Assembly: GCF_020880995.1 (NCBI RefSeq)
Contig: NZ_JAJISD010000002.1
Span: 429,153-493,152, forward strand
DNA from: Reyranella aquatilis
GTDB lineage: Bacteria; Pseudomonadota; Alphaproteobacteria; Reyranellales; Reyranellaceae
DNA length: 64,000 bases
Direction: 5' to 3'
The notes beneath the pieces are model-generated. The model had not been told where the DNA came from, did not search any database, and was given only the letters and a program-made list of their open reading frames with translations. The translations under genes and the position numbers were made by a program. This document shows positions 42,952 through 51,522 of the stretch, in pieces. Position 1 is the stretch's first letter; the number at the start of each line of letters is the position of its first letter.

Positions 42952-43788
42952 CTAGCGGTCCTTGGCCATCTCGGCTTTCTCCAGCGCCGCCGCAGGATCC
43001 TGGGTCAGATCGGCGTGCAGGAACTCGCGCGTCTCCGGGATGGCCAGATGGAGATTGTCGAGATCGTGGACCTGGACCTCGAGTGAGGCCGCCTTGGCGC
43101 CCAGCACATGCCCGCCGTTCCTGCGGTCGTCGGTCAGGAAATGCAGGTGCCAGCCCGCAACGCCGATGGTTCGCGAATAGGCCGGCGTCCAGAAACCCAG
43201 CATCGTCCCCCTGACGTCCTTCTGCCGGAACTCCGCCTGTGCATCGGTCGCCTTGTCGAGATGAACGCCCGCTTCGACCTTGCAGGCGACGCGCCAGTAG
43301 ACCTCCTCGAAATGACCGTCGAGGCGGGCAGCGAAGAAGAGGTTGTCGGAGCGGCGAAGCTTGTCGAGCGCGGCGATCAGCGACGACATGGAATCGATGC
43401 CCTCGATCTTGCCGTGATGCTGCGGCCTGAAGTTCGTGAGTGTCGCGAACGGAACCGACGCTTTGTCGGACGGCTCGGTGATGCTGCCGTCGGCATGGGC
43501 TTGGTAGAATTTCCCGTCGAGCACGACCATTTCGCCGTCGAGCCCCTCGAAGGTTCCGAGACCGAAGTCGCCATGGGGCCTGAGGCCGCCGATCGTGACG
43601 GCCTCGTTGTAGACCCCCTGGACCAGCGCGCCCGTGGTGGAGACCTGGAAGAGCGTGGAATGGTCGAGGCCCAGCGCGTCGGACAGGGCGCGTGACACGA
43701 AATGGCGCAGCGGCTCGCCCGTCTTCTCGCAATGAGCCACCAACGCATCCATGAGGGATTGATACACTTCTACCGTCAGCCGGGGCAT
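42952..43788 (-). CDS. budA: Alpha-acetolactate decarboxylase with N-terminal ribbon-helix-helix-like segment
   Basis: The enzyme (278 residues) converts alpha-acetolactate to acetoin. Zinc ligands His214, His216 and His227 have the +2/+11 spacing of known decarboxylases. The N-terminal core has Phe-Gln-Val-Ser-Thr-Thr-Gly-Ala-Leu and Gly-Asp-Phe-Gly-Leu-Gly-Thr-Phe near residue 75. Typical enzymes begin close to residue 45; the extra 43 residues read as a strand followed by two amphipathic helices, the pattern of Arc/CopG ribbon-helix-helix DNA-binding domains. The gene is divergent from the acetolactate synthase gene, so the fusion may be an autoregulator. The helix pattern is my reading, not a search result. 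Confidence 0.87.
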   Translation of the reverse strand: MPRLTVEVYQSLMDALVAHCEKTGEPLRHFVSRALSDALGLDHSTLFQVSTTGALVQGVYNEAVTIGGLRPHGDFGLGTFEGLDGEMVVLDGKFYQAHADGSITEPSDKASVPFATLTNFRPQHHGKIEGIDSMSSLIAALDKLRRSDNLFFAARLDGHFEEVYWRVACKVEAGVHLDKATDAQAEFRQKDVRGTMLGFWTPAYSRTIGVAGWHLHFLTDDRRNGGHVLGAKAASLEVQVHDLDNLHLAIPETREFLHADLTQDPAAALEKAEMAKDR

Positions 43789-43821
43789 TGCGCCTTCCTT
43801 CCATCGCGGGCGACAAGGGTG

Positions 43822-43856
43822 GCCCGGACGGGCATGATCGCCCGGACGCGGTCCGG
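43822..43856. promoter_or_regulatory. Repeats in the acetolactate decarboxylase/synthase divergent promoter
   Basis: GCCCGGACG occurs at 43822-43830 and again at 43840-43848, an 18-base period. The second copy runs into the perfect palindrome CCGGAC-GCG-GTCCGG at 43842-43856. They lie in the 89-base gap between the two divergent starts and are plausible operator sites, possibly for the ribbon-helix-helix-like part of the decarboxylase. In GC-rich DNA some symmetry is expected by chance. Confidence 0.4.
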
Positions 43857-43877
43857 AATCGAGAGCGGAGCGAGACG

Positions 43878-45539
43878 ATGAGCAGCGATCCGAAAAACGG
43901 CGCGCACCTTCTGGTGCGCAACCTCGAAGCCCAGGGCGTCGAGTACATATTCGGTATTCCCGGCGCCAAGATCGATCCCGTCTTTGATGCACTGGTCGAT
44001 TCCAAGATCAAGCTCGTCGTCTGCCGGCATGAGCAGAACGCGACCTTCATCGCAGGCGGGCTGGGCCGCCTGACGGGCAAGGCGGGCGTGGTGCTCGTCA
44101 CCTCCGGTCCCGGCGTCTCCAATCTCGCCACGGGTCTCGCCACCGCAAACACCGAGGGCGACCCCGTGGTCGCGCTGGGCGGGGCCGTGCCGATCGCGGA
44201 CCGTCTGAAGCAGGCGCATCAGAGCATGGACACGGTCGCCCTGCTGCGGCCTGTCACCAAGTATGCCGCCGAAATCGATTCGCCGTCGGCGATCTCCGAA
44301 GCCACGGCCGCGGCGTTCCGCGCCGCCGAGTCCGGCCGGCCGGGCACCGCCTTTCTCGGCCTGCCCAAGGACGTGATGAAGGCTCCCGCGCCCGGCCCGG
44401 TGCTGACGCCGGCGACCGTCCCGCGACTGGGCGCCGCGAACACCGAAGCGATCGCCGAAGCCGCCCGCCTGATCGATGCGGCGGAACGGCCGGTCGTCCT
44501 GCTGGGCATGCTCGCCAGCCAGGGGCCCGTGGCCGAGGCCGTACGCTTGCTGCTCGCCCGCACACGGCTGGCCGTCGCCGGCACCTACCAGGCGGCCGGC
44601 GTGGTGCCACGCGACCGGCTGGACTGTTTCGGCGGCCGGGTCGGGCTGTTCCATAACCAGCCAGCCGACCGCTTGCTCGACGAGGCCGATCTCGTGATCA
44701 CGATCGGCTTCGATCCGGTCGAGTACGATCCGTCGCTCTGGAATGCCGGACGCCAGCGCAAGCTCATCCACATCGACTGCATCCCGGCCGACTACGACCA
44801 GTGCTACCGGCCCGACATCGAGCTGATGGGCGACAGCGCCGCAACGGTCCGCGCACTTTCGGTGCTGCTGAAGGCGAAGGACCGGCCGGCGCAGTCGGCA
44901 TTGCTGGCCGAGATCCATCGCGAGCGCACGACCGTCGCGGCCGAAGCGGCCAAGCGGACCGGCGCGCCGGTTCATCCGCTGCGCCTCGTCCACGAGCTGC
45001 AGAAGCTGATCGACGAGGATGTGGCCCTGTGCTCCGACATGGGCTCGTTCCACATCTGGATGGCGCGCCATCTCATCAGCCACCGGCCGCGGCAGATCAT
45101 GATCAGCAACGGCCAGCAGACCCTGGGCGTCGCCCTTCCCTGGGGCATCGCGGCGTGCCTCGCCGAGCCTGGCCGGAAGGTGATCTCGGTTTCGGGCGAC
45201 GGCGGTTTCCTGTTCTCCGCCGTCGAGCTCGAGACGGCGGTCCGCCTCAAGTGCAACTTCGTGCACATCGTCTGGATCGACGGCAGCTACAACATGGTCG
45301 GCATCCAGCAGGTCGCCGCCTACGGCCGCGATTCAGCCGTGCATTTCGGCCCGGTCGATCTGGTAAAATTTGCCGAGTCGATGGGCGCACAGGGCCTGAT
45401 GATCAAGGACGCCGACGCGATCGAGTCGACCCTGCGCAAGGCCATGGCAATGGAGGGGCCCGTGCTGGTCGGCGTGCATGTCGACTATCGCGACAATCCC
45501 GGCTTGATGGCCGCGATGCACGAGGACGTCATCATCTGA
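43878..45539 (+). CDS. alsS: Acetolactate synthase, catabolic type
   Basis: This 553-residue thiamine-diphosphate enzyme condenses two pyruvates to alpha-acetolactate and CO2. It has the catalytic Glu52 in Cys-Arg-His-Glu-Gln-Asn-Ala, Phe-Gly-Ile-Pro-Gly-Ala-Lys near 25 and the Gly-Asp-Gly-Gly-Phe-Leu-Phe thiamine motif with the downstream Asn. No regulatory subunit gene (ilvN) is present, and the decarboxylase is divergent, so this is the fermentative/overflow AlsS rather than a branched-chain biosynthetic enzyme. Start at ATG 43878. Confidence 0.9.
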   Translation: MSSDPKNGAHLLVRNLEAQGVEYIFGIPGAKIDPVFDALVDSKIKLVVCRHEQNATFIAGGLGRLTGKAGVVLVTSGPGVSNLATGLATANTEGDPVVALGGAVPIADRLKQAHQSMDTVALLRPVTKYAAEIDSPSAISEATAAAFRAAESGRPGTAFLGLPKDVMKAPAPGPVLTPATVPRLGAANTEAIAEAARLIDAAERPVVLLGMLASQGPVAEAVRLLLARTRLAVAGTYQAAGVVPRDRLDCFGGRVGLFHNQPADRLLDEADLVITIGFDPVEYDPSLWNAGRQRKLIHIDCIPADYDQCYRPDIELMGDSAATVRALSVLLKAKDRPAQSALLAEIHRERTTVAAEAAKRTGAPVHPLRLVHELQKLIDEDVALCSDMGSFHIWMARHLISHRPRQIMISNGQQTLGVALPWGIAACLAEPGRKVISVSGDGGFLFSAVELETAVRLKCNFVHIVWIDGSYNMVGIQQVAAYGRDSAVHFGPVDLVKFAESMGAQGLMIKDADAIESTLRKAMAMEGPVLVGVHVDYRDNPGLMAAMHEDVII

Positions 45540-45559
45540 CGCCCGGCCGAAGCAGCGTC

Positions 45560-46072
45560 TCAGCGCAGCCCGTAGGAGCGGCGGTTCACCGACGTGAGGT
45601 CGACCGCCCACGCGGCCAGCAGGCATAGCAGCGCCAGGATCGCACCGAGGGTGCGCACATGGTTCCAAAGGGCCCACGGGCCGGCGAACTCCTTCCAGTT
45701 CGCTGCATTGGCGTCTGTGCCCGCCACGGTGAAGGAGGCGAGCGTCTCGTTCAGGGGCACGTTGACCTGCAGAGTGACGCCGATCACGGCGGCGGCATAG
45801 ATCAGCGCCGCCAGGCCGGCGAGCCGCGCCGCGCCGCGATGCCCGGCCGAGCGGGAGCCGAACGCCGCGAGAAGCGGCATGACCAGCGCGCCGAAGAACA
45901 CGATGGCGAAGATCGGGCTGCGCACGATGGTGTTGATGCCGTGCATGGCATTCACGGCCGAGGCCGCACCACCGAGATCGAGCCCGGGCATGACGATGGT
46001 CGAGAAAGAATAGAAGATGCCGGCGTTCAGGGCCGTGCACAGCAGGGCAAGGACGAAGAAGACGTGGCGCAT
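45560..46072 (-). CDS. DUF1772 family membrane protein
   Basis: This 170-residue protein has four hydrophobic segments (about 2-22, 50-70, 82-103, 140-160) and the DUF1772 features Tyr-Ser-Phe-Ser (near residue 21) and Trp-x-x-Trp-Asn-His-Val-Arg-Thr near 133-141. Some DUF1772 relatives are called anthrone oxygenases, but the bacterial membrane proteins have no proven role. It is transcribed after the FAD monooxygenase gene with a 37-base gap. Confidence 0.75.
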   Translation of the reverse strand: MRHVFFVLALLCTALNAGIFYSFSTIVMPGLDLGGAASAVNAMHGINTIVRSPIFAIVFFGALVMPLLAAFGSRSAGHRGAARLAGLAALIYAAAVIGVTLQVNVPLNETLASFTVAGTDANAANWKEFAGPWALWNHVRTLGAILALLCLLAAWAVDLTSVNRRSYGLR

Positions 46073-46109
46073 TCCTGGAGCTCCGCTGAGGCAGCCTGAG
46101 CCAGCAGCC

Positions 46110-47288
46110 CTAGCCGAGCCCGTTGCCGCCGTAAAGCCACTGCAGCGTGTCGAGCCACTGATCCTGTGTCCGTGCGCCCATGATGCTGTTGCGCAGGGCC
46201 GCATGCGGGCCGGCCGGATGATAGACGTGATCGCCCATGGCGCGGGACATCAGCTGCGTGCGCGCCGTGCGCAGCACCCGCCTGTTCCGATAATTGGCCA
46301 GCCCCGCCTCTACCGTATCGTCGCGGGACAGCGAATCGGCCAGGCAAACCGCGTCTTCCATCGCCATGCAGCCACCCTGTGACATGTACTGCAGCATGGG
46401 ATGTGCAGCGTCCCCCAGCAGTGCCACGCGTCCGTCGACCCAGCGATCGACCGGGTCGCGGTCGCACAGAACCCACATGTGCCAGTTCTGGCCGCGGCGG
46501 ATGATGTTCTGCGCCCGTTCGCAGACATGGGTGAAGCCTGCGAGCACTTCCTCCGTCTCCACCGGCTTTCCCGCCACCGGCTCGGGCGCGTGGTTGTGGT
46601 AGGTCACGACCAGGTTGAACACCTTCCAGCCCGACAGCGGGTAATGGACGATGTGGCACTTCGGTCCCGCCCACAGCGTGGCCGCGTTCCAGCGAAGCTC
46701 CTCCGGCATCTGCTCGGTCGGGATCACCGACCGGTAGGTCGTATGGCCTGACACGCGCGGCGGACCGTCGGCGGTCACCTGCGCGCGCACGTTAGACCAC
46801 AGGCCGTCGGCGCCGATCAGCGCGCTGCCGCTCACCGTCTCGCCGCCGCGCAGACGGGCCGAGACGGACGCACCGTCCTGGTCGTAGCCCGTCACCTCCG
46901 CGCTGGTACGCAGCTCGATCAGCGGATGATCCTGGCAGCCCTTCAGCAGCACGCCGTGCAGGTCGCCGCGATGGACGACGGCATAGGGATTGCCGAAACG
47001 GGCGCGGAACCTCTCGCCGAGGTCGATGTGACAGATCTCGCCGTCGGCCAGCGCGTCCATGAGCCGAAGCTGGTCGATGTAGACCGCCATGCCGCGCGCC
47101 GCTTCGCCGACGCCGAGATGGTCGAAGCAATGGAAGGCGTTGGGCCCGAGCTGGATGCCGGCGCCGATCTCGCCGAGGCGGCTGGCTTTCTCCATGACCA
47201 GCGAGGCGATGCCCTTCTGGGCGAGCGCCAGCGCCGCCGCCAGTCCGCCGATGCCGCCGCCGGCAATGAGGATCCTATCTGGGCCCAC
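46110..47288 (-). CDS. FAD-dependent monooxygenase, salicylate/3-hydroxybenzoate hydroxylase-like
   Basis: This 392-residue class A flavoprotein monooxygenase has GGGIGG near residue 10, a Gly-Ala-Asp-Gly-Leu-Trp-Ser DG motif, and LLGDAAHPMLQYMSQGG in the C-terminal half. The length and motifs are closest to salicylate 1-hydroxylase and 3-hydroxybenzoate 6-hydroxylase. Start is GTG 47288, which overlaps the end of the CoA-transferase gene by 14 bases. The neighbours (CoA-transferase, Old Yellow Enzyme) suggest degradation of an aromatic or branched acid. The exact ring substrate is not readable. Confidence 0.85.
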   Translation of the reverse strand: MGPDRILIAGGGIGGLAAALALAQKGIASLVMEKASRLGEIGAGIQLGPNAFHCFDHLGVGEAARGMAVYIDQLRLMDALADGEICHIDLGERFRARFGNPYAVVHRGDLHGVLLKGCQDHPLIELRTSAEVTGYDQDGASVSARLRGGETVSGSALIGADGLWSNVRAQVTADGPPRVSGHTTYRSVIPTEQMPEELRWNAATLWAGPKCHIVHYPLSGWKVFNLVVTYHNHAPEPVAGKPVETEEVLAGFTHVCERAQNIIRRGQNWHMWVLCDRDPVDRWVDGRVALLGDAAHPMLQYMSQGGCMAMEDAVCLADSLSRDDTVEAGLANYRNRRVLRTARTQLMSRAMGDHVYHPAGPHAALRNSIMGARTQDQWLDTLQWLYGGNGLG

Positions 47289-48489
47289 CGATGACCTTGT
47301 CGTCGTGAAGCCGGGCGATCTCGTGCCCGGGCAGGCCGAGGATACCCGAAAGGATCTCGTCCGTATGCTGGCCGAGTAGCGGCGCCGGCTGCGGCGGCTG
47401 GCGCGGAACCGCGCCGAACTGCATCGGCGAGGCGGCCACCGGATAGCGGCCGATGCCCGGCTGGTCGAGCACGGCGAACATCGGATTGTCTCCGACGTTA
47501 CCCTTGTCCGCCGCGAGTTCGCGAAACGTCTGATAGGGTGCCCAGAGGGCACCGGCCTTCTTCAGCGCAGCCCCGACGTCGGCAGCATCGTGCGCGGCGA
47601 CCCAGGGCTCGATCACGGCGATGAGTTGTCGGCGCGCATTCCATCGGCCGGCATCGGTCTTCAGATCGACACCGGTCTCGACTTCGATCTTGCGGAACGC
47701 CTCGGCGAATCCGCCGGCAGCCGCCAGCGCATCGACATGGCGGTTGGAGAAGATGCAGATCATCACGAAGCGGCCGTCCCTGGTGCGGAAGTCGCGGCCG
47801 AAGGTGCCGAAGATCTCGTTGCCGTAGCGCGGACGGTCGACGTCGTTCACCACCGCTTCGCCGATGTAACCCAGCGCCGACGTCGTCGCGAGCGCGACGT
47901 CCTGCAGCGGCAGCACGATCTTCTGGCCGTTGCCCGTCATGCGGCGATGGCGCTCGGCCGCCAGGATCGACAGGGCTCCGGCATAGGCCGCCGCCAGGTC
48001 CCAGGGCGGGCACACCGCGTTCACCGGTCCTTCATGGCCGACCGGGCCGGTGACCATCGGAAAGCCGGTGATGGCGTTCACCGTGTAGTCGACATGCGCC
48101 GAGCCGTCGCGTGCGCCGATGATGTTGAGCGCGATCAGGTCGGCGCGCTTCTTGGCCAGCTCCTCGTAGGCGAGCCATCCGCGCGCCGGCATGTTGGTCG
48201 TGAAGATGCCCGCGCCCTCGCCCGGCGCGGTGATCAGCGCCGCGAGAAGCTCGCGGCCTTTCGGGCTACGCAGGTCCACCGCGATCGACCGCTTGCCCTT
48301 GTTGAGGCCAGCCCAATAGATCGAGCGGCCCTCCGCCGTGATCGGCCAGCGATCGTTGTCGAGCCCGCCGCCGATATCGTCGAAGCGGATCACGTCGGCG
48401 CCCATCTGCGCGAGCGTCATGCCGCCCAGCGGCGCGGCAATGAACGCCGAGCCCTCGACGATGCGAAGGCCCGCAAGAATACCCGTCAT
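47275..48489 (-). CDS. 2-methylfumaryl-CoA isomerase (mesaconyl-CoA C1-C4 CoA-transferase)-like
   Basis: This 404-residue family III CoA-transferase opens with GILAGLRIVEGSAFIAAPLG, has Ala-Gly-Leu-Asn-Lys-Gly-Lys-Arg-Ser-Ile-Ala near 60, the catalytic Asp in Leu-Gln-Asp-Val-Ala and the end Gly-Gln-His-Thr-Asp-Glu-Ile-Leu. The segments recall the intramolecular CoA-transferase Mct of the 3-hydroxypropionate bicycle. No other bicycle genes are in the window, so here it may act on another branched dicarboxylate. Stop and start overlap with the monooxygenase gene couples the two. Confidence 0.8.
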   Translation of the reverse strand: MTGILAGLRIVEGSAFIAAPLGGMTLAQMGADVIRFDDIGGGLDNDRWPITAEGRSIYWAGLNKGKRSIAVDLRSPKGRELLAALITAPGEGAGIFTTNMPARGWLAYEELAKKRADLIALNIIGARDGSAHVDYTVNAITGFPMVTGPVGHEGPVNAVCPPWDLAAAYAGALSILAAERHRRMTGNGQKIVLPLQDVALATTSALGYIGEAVVNDVDRPRYGNEIFGTFGRDFRTRDGRFVMICIFSNRHVDALAAAGGFAEAFRKIEVETGVDLKTDAGRWNARRQLIAVIEPWVAAHDAADVGAALKKAGALWAPYQTFRELAADKGNVGDNPMFAVLDQPGIGRYPVAASPMQFGAVPRQPPQPAPLLGQHTDEILSGILGLPGHEIARLHDDKVIGGPR

Positions 48490-48530
48490 GTACGTTTCCC
48501 GTGTCTTGTTTCGTTGGGTCGTCGGTCTCG

Positions 48531-49652
48531 CTACTTCCGTCCGAGCGTGTGCTCGCGCTTCTCCAGCCACCAACCGTATTCCGGCGTCCACAGATCGAAG
48601 TCGGGATCGCACCCCAGTGCCTGCGCGGCGTGCAGCGCCCAGAAGGGCTCGTAGAGCGCCTGCCGCCCGATCGCGATCAGATCGGCGTCGCCGGCCTGCA
48701 GGATCGCTTCTGCCTGCGGCCCGTCGAGGATGAGGCCCACGGCCATGGTCGAGATGCCCGCCTGCTTCTTCACCGCCGAGGCGAACGGCACCTGGAAACC
48801 GAGGCCGCGCTTCACGCCGGCCGCGGTGGCCGCACCCGCGATGCCGCCGGAAGAGCAGTCGATCACGTCGACTCCGATCGCCTTCAGTTCCTGCGCGAAG
48901 GCCACCGTGTCGTCGACGTCCCAGCCGCCGCCGCCATCGACCGCCGAGACCCGCACGAACAGCGGCTTGTTCTCGGGCCAGGCCTGGCGCACGGCGCGTG
49001 CCACGTCGAGCGGGAAGCGCATGCGGCCGGCGCGGTCGCCGCCGTAACGGTCGTTGCGCGTGTTGCTGATCGGCGAGAGGAACTGCGCCAGCAGGTAGCC
49101 GTGCGCGCCATGCACTTCGAGGACGTCGTAACCCGCGGCGTCGGCGCGCTTGGCGGCAGCGGCGAACTTCTGCACCAGCTCCTCGATCTCGGCGGCCGAG
49201 AGCGCGCGCGGCTTCAGCCAGCCTTCGGCGGCGGCCAGGTCGGTCGGCCCGACCACTTCCCATTTCTTCCAGCCCGCGCCCTCCGGCCCGAACTGGCCGC
49301 GCTTGTCGAAGGTGCGCGCCGTCGAGCCCTTGCGGCCCGAATGAGTGATCTGAGTCGCCGAGAGCACGCCCTCGCCACGGATGAAATCGGTCAGCCGCTT
49401 GTGGCTCGCGATCTGGCTGTCGTCCCACAGACCGAGATCGCCCTGCGTGACGCGGCCCCGCGGCTCCACCGCACAGTTCTCGGTGAACACCACCCCGAAC
49501 TTGCCCAACGCAAACTTGCCGAGATGGACGAGATGGAAGTCGTTCACCAGCCCGTCCGTCGCGCGGAACTGGACCATGGGAGAGACGACACAACGGTTGG
49601 GCGCGGTGACGCCGCGCATCTTGAGCGGCGTGAAGAGAAGCGGTTTCTGCAA
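48531..49652 (-). CDS. Old Yellow Enzyme-family NADH:flavin oxidoreductase
   Basis: This 373-residue FMN-dependent TIM barrel has Asn-Arg-Cys-Val-Val-Ser-Pro-Met near residue 20, His-Ser-Gly-Arg-Lys-Gly near 100, and GYDVLEVHGAHGYLLAQFLS with the Glu-Val-His-Gly-Ala-His motif. Asn-Thr-Arg-Asn-Asp-Arg-Tyr-Gly-Gly follows, as in YqjM-like ene-reductases. It reduces activated C=C bonds of an unknown substrate. The family N-terminus (Leu-Phe-Thr-Pro-Leu) fits TTG 49652; a GTG at 49709 would add 19 atypical residues. It lies upstream of the CoA-transferase gene. Confidence 0.84.
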   Translation of the reverse strand: MQKPLLFTPLKMRGVTAPNRCVVSPMVQFRATDGLVNDFHLVHLGKFALGKFGVVFTENCAVEPRGRVTQGDLGLWDDSQIASHKRLTDFIRGEGVLSATQITHSGRKGSTARTFDKRGQFGPEGAGWKKWEVVGPTDLAAAEGWLKPRALSAAEIEELVQKFAAAAKRADAAGYDVLEVHGAHGYLLAQFLSPISNTRNDRYGGDRAGRMRFPLDVARAVRQAWPENKPLFVRVSAVDGGGGWDVDDTVAFAQELKAIGVDVIDCSSGGIAGAATAAGVKRGLGFQVPFASAVKKQAGISTMAVGLILDGPQAEAILQAGDADLIAIGRQALYEPFWALHAAQALGCDPDFDLWTPEYGWWLEKREHTLGRK

Positions 49653-49731
49653 AGGTCGGTCCCCCGGACGGGATGGCTTTTCGAGACGACGAACATAGAC
49701 CGGGGCCACGGCCCGGGCCTATCCTCCCGGC

Positions 49732-51438
49732 ATGTTTGACCTCGTCATCCGAAACGGAACCGTGATCGACGGCTCGGGCGCCCCGCGCCGCATCGCCGAT
49801 GTTGCAGTGCAAGGTAACCGCATCGCCGCCGTAGGGCCCAAACTGGGCGCGGGACGGCGCGAGATCGACGCCGAGGGGCTGATCGTCGCCCCGGGCTTCG
49901 TCGACATCCACACGCACTACGACGGCCAGGCGACGTGGGACCCGTTCGTCACGCCCTCTTCGTGGCATGGCGTGACGACGACGGTCTTCGGCAATTGCGG
50001 CGTAGGCTTTGCGCCCGTGCGCCCGGGCGCCTCGGGCTATCTCATCAATCTGATGGAAGGCGTCGAGGACATTCCCGGCACCGTCCTCAGCGAAGGCGTG
50101 AAGTTCAACTGGGAATCCTTTCCCGACTATCTCGACGCGCTGGCCTCGATGGACCGCGCCGTCGATGTGGCCGCCCAGCTGCCGCACGGCGCGCTGCGCT
50201 TCTACGTGATGGGCGATCGCGGCGCCGACCATGCCGAGGTTCCGACCGAGCGCGAGATCGACGAGATGGCGCGCCTCACCGAGGAGGCGCTGCTCGCCGG
50301 CGCCATGGGCTTCACGACCTCGCGCACCACCAAGCACAAGGCGCGCGACGGCCGTTTCACGCCGTCGCTCAGCGCGCGCGAGGCCGAGCTGCTCGGCATC
50401 GCCCAGGGCATGAGGCGGGCCGGGCGTGGCGTGCTGCAGGTCAACTCGGACTTCGGACCGGGCGAGTTCGAGGCGCTCGATTCAGCAGCCAAGCTGGCAG
50501 GACGCCCCCTCTCCTGCCTGCTGGTGCAGGTCGACGCCCAGCCCCAGCTGTGGCGCGAGACGCTCGACCAGATCAACGCCGTGCGCCGAACCGGCCGCGT
50601 CGCCAATGCGCAGGTCGGATCGCGGCCAATCGGCGTCATCATGGGCCTCGAGACGACGGCGCATCCGTTCGCCGGCCATCGCGCCTGGCTCGACATGCGC
50701 AGGCTGTCGCCGCAGGAGCGCTATGCGCGGCTCCTGGCCGATGCGGAGCTGCGCCGGGTCCTGACCGAGGGCCAGCAGGATCCCAATCCGCGCGCCTTCA
50801 TGGCCGAGGCCTTCCACAAGATGTTCCCGATCGGTGAGCGTCCGGACTACGAGCCCGACAGCAAGGATTCGATCGCGGCCATCGCCCAGCGCACGGGACG
50901 GACGCCGCAGGCCGTGGCGCTCGAGGAGATGATGGCGCGCGGCGGCAAGGGCCTGCTGATGCTGCCCTTCGAGAACTATGCGTACGGCAATCTCGACGTC
51001 GTGCACGAGATGATCACCGATCCGGGCTCGGTCCTCGGTATTGCGGACGGCGGCGCCCATGTCGGCGTGATCTGCGACGCCTCCTCGCCGACCTCGCTGC
51101 TGACCCTGTGGGGCCGCGACCGCACGCGGGGGCCCAAGCTCGATCTCGAATTCCTGATCGCCAAGCAGACGCGCGGCACGGCCGAGGCCTACGGCCTGAT
51201 GGATCGCGGTCTGCTGGCGCCCGGCCACAAGGCCGACATCAACGTGATCGACTTCGACAGTCTCGCCCTGAAGCGCCCCGAGGTCACCTACGACCTGCCG
51301 ACCGGTGGCCGGCGCCTGGTCCAGCGCGCCTCGGGCTATCGGCACACGTTCAATGCCGGCGTCGAGACGATGCAGAATGACGAGCTGACCGGCGAACGCC
51401 CGGGCCGGCTGGTGCGCGGCGCGCAGGCGGCGAAGTAA
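49732..51438 (+). CDS. N-acyl-D-amino-acid deacylase-like amidohydrolase
   Basis: This 568-residue member of the D-aminoacylase group begins with Asp-Leu-Val-Ile-Arg-Asn-Gly-Thr. It has the metal motif HTHYDGQ near 63-69, the FGNCGVGFAP segment with the characteristic Cys, and a C-terminal Lys-Ala-Asp-Ile-Asn-Val before the final beta-sandwich. Such enzymes release an acyl group from N-acyl-D-amino acids or open related cyclic amides. It stands alone and converges on the urt operon. The long hairpin just after its stop probably ends both transcripts. Confidence 0.84.
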   Translation: MFDLVIRNGTVIDGSGAPRRIADVAVQGNRIAAVGPKLGAGRREIDAEGLIVAPGFVDIHTHYDGQATWDPFVTPSSWHGVTTTVFGNCGVGFAPVRPGASGYLINLMEGVEDIPGTVLSEGVKFNWESFPDYLDALASMDRAVDVAAQLPHGALRFYVMGDRGADHAEVPTEREIDEMARLTEEALLAGAMGFTTSRTTKHKARDGRFTPSLSAREAELLGIAQGMRRAGRGVLQVNSDFGPGEFEALDSAAKLAGRPLSCLLVQVDAQPQLWRETLDQINAVRRTGRVANAQVGSRPIGVIMGLETTAHPFAGHRAWLDMRRLSPQERYARLLADAELRRVLTEGQQDPNPRAFMAEAFHKMFPIGERPDYEPDSKDSIAAIAQRTGRTPQAVALEEMMARGGKGLLMLPFENYAYGNLDVVHEMITDPGSVLGIADGGAHVGVICDASSPTSLLTLWGRDRTRGPKLDLEFLIAKQTRGTAEAYGLMDRGLLAPGHKADINVIDFDSLALKRPEVTYDLPTGGRRLVQRASGYRHTFNAGVETMQNDELTGERPGRLVRGAQAAK

Positions 51439-51443
51439 GAGCA

Positions 51444-51519
51444 CATCATTGGAGCGCGCCACTCCAGTGGCGCTCATGCCTTGCTGTGAGCGCCACTGGA
51501 GTGGCGCGCTCCATTGATG
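51444..51519. terminator. Long inverted repeat between two convergent transcripts
   Basis: Arms of 33 bases at 51444-51476 and 51487-51519 pair with a single mismatch around a 10-base loop. The left arm begins six bases after the amidohydrolase stop (51438); the right arm ends three bases before the urtE stop codon (51523, minus strand). The core is GAGCGCGCCACTCCAGTGGC and its complement. It fits a bidirectional terminator, but the size and near-perfect symmetry also suit a mobile palindromic element captured in that role. Confidence 0.75.
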
Positions 51520-51522
51520 CCG

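Noticed and set aside
47275..48489. Complete 3-hydroxypropionate bicycle
   Set aside because: Only a methylfumaryl-CoA isomerase-like gene is present; no malyl-CoA lyase, mesaconyl-CoA hydratase or propionyl-CoA synthase in the window.
51444..51519. CRISPR or attachment site
   Set aside because: A single inverted repeat without spacer-repeat periodicity or adjacent integrase gene; terminator or palindromic element fits better.
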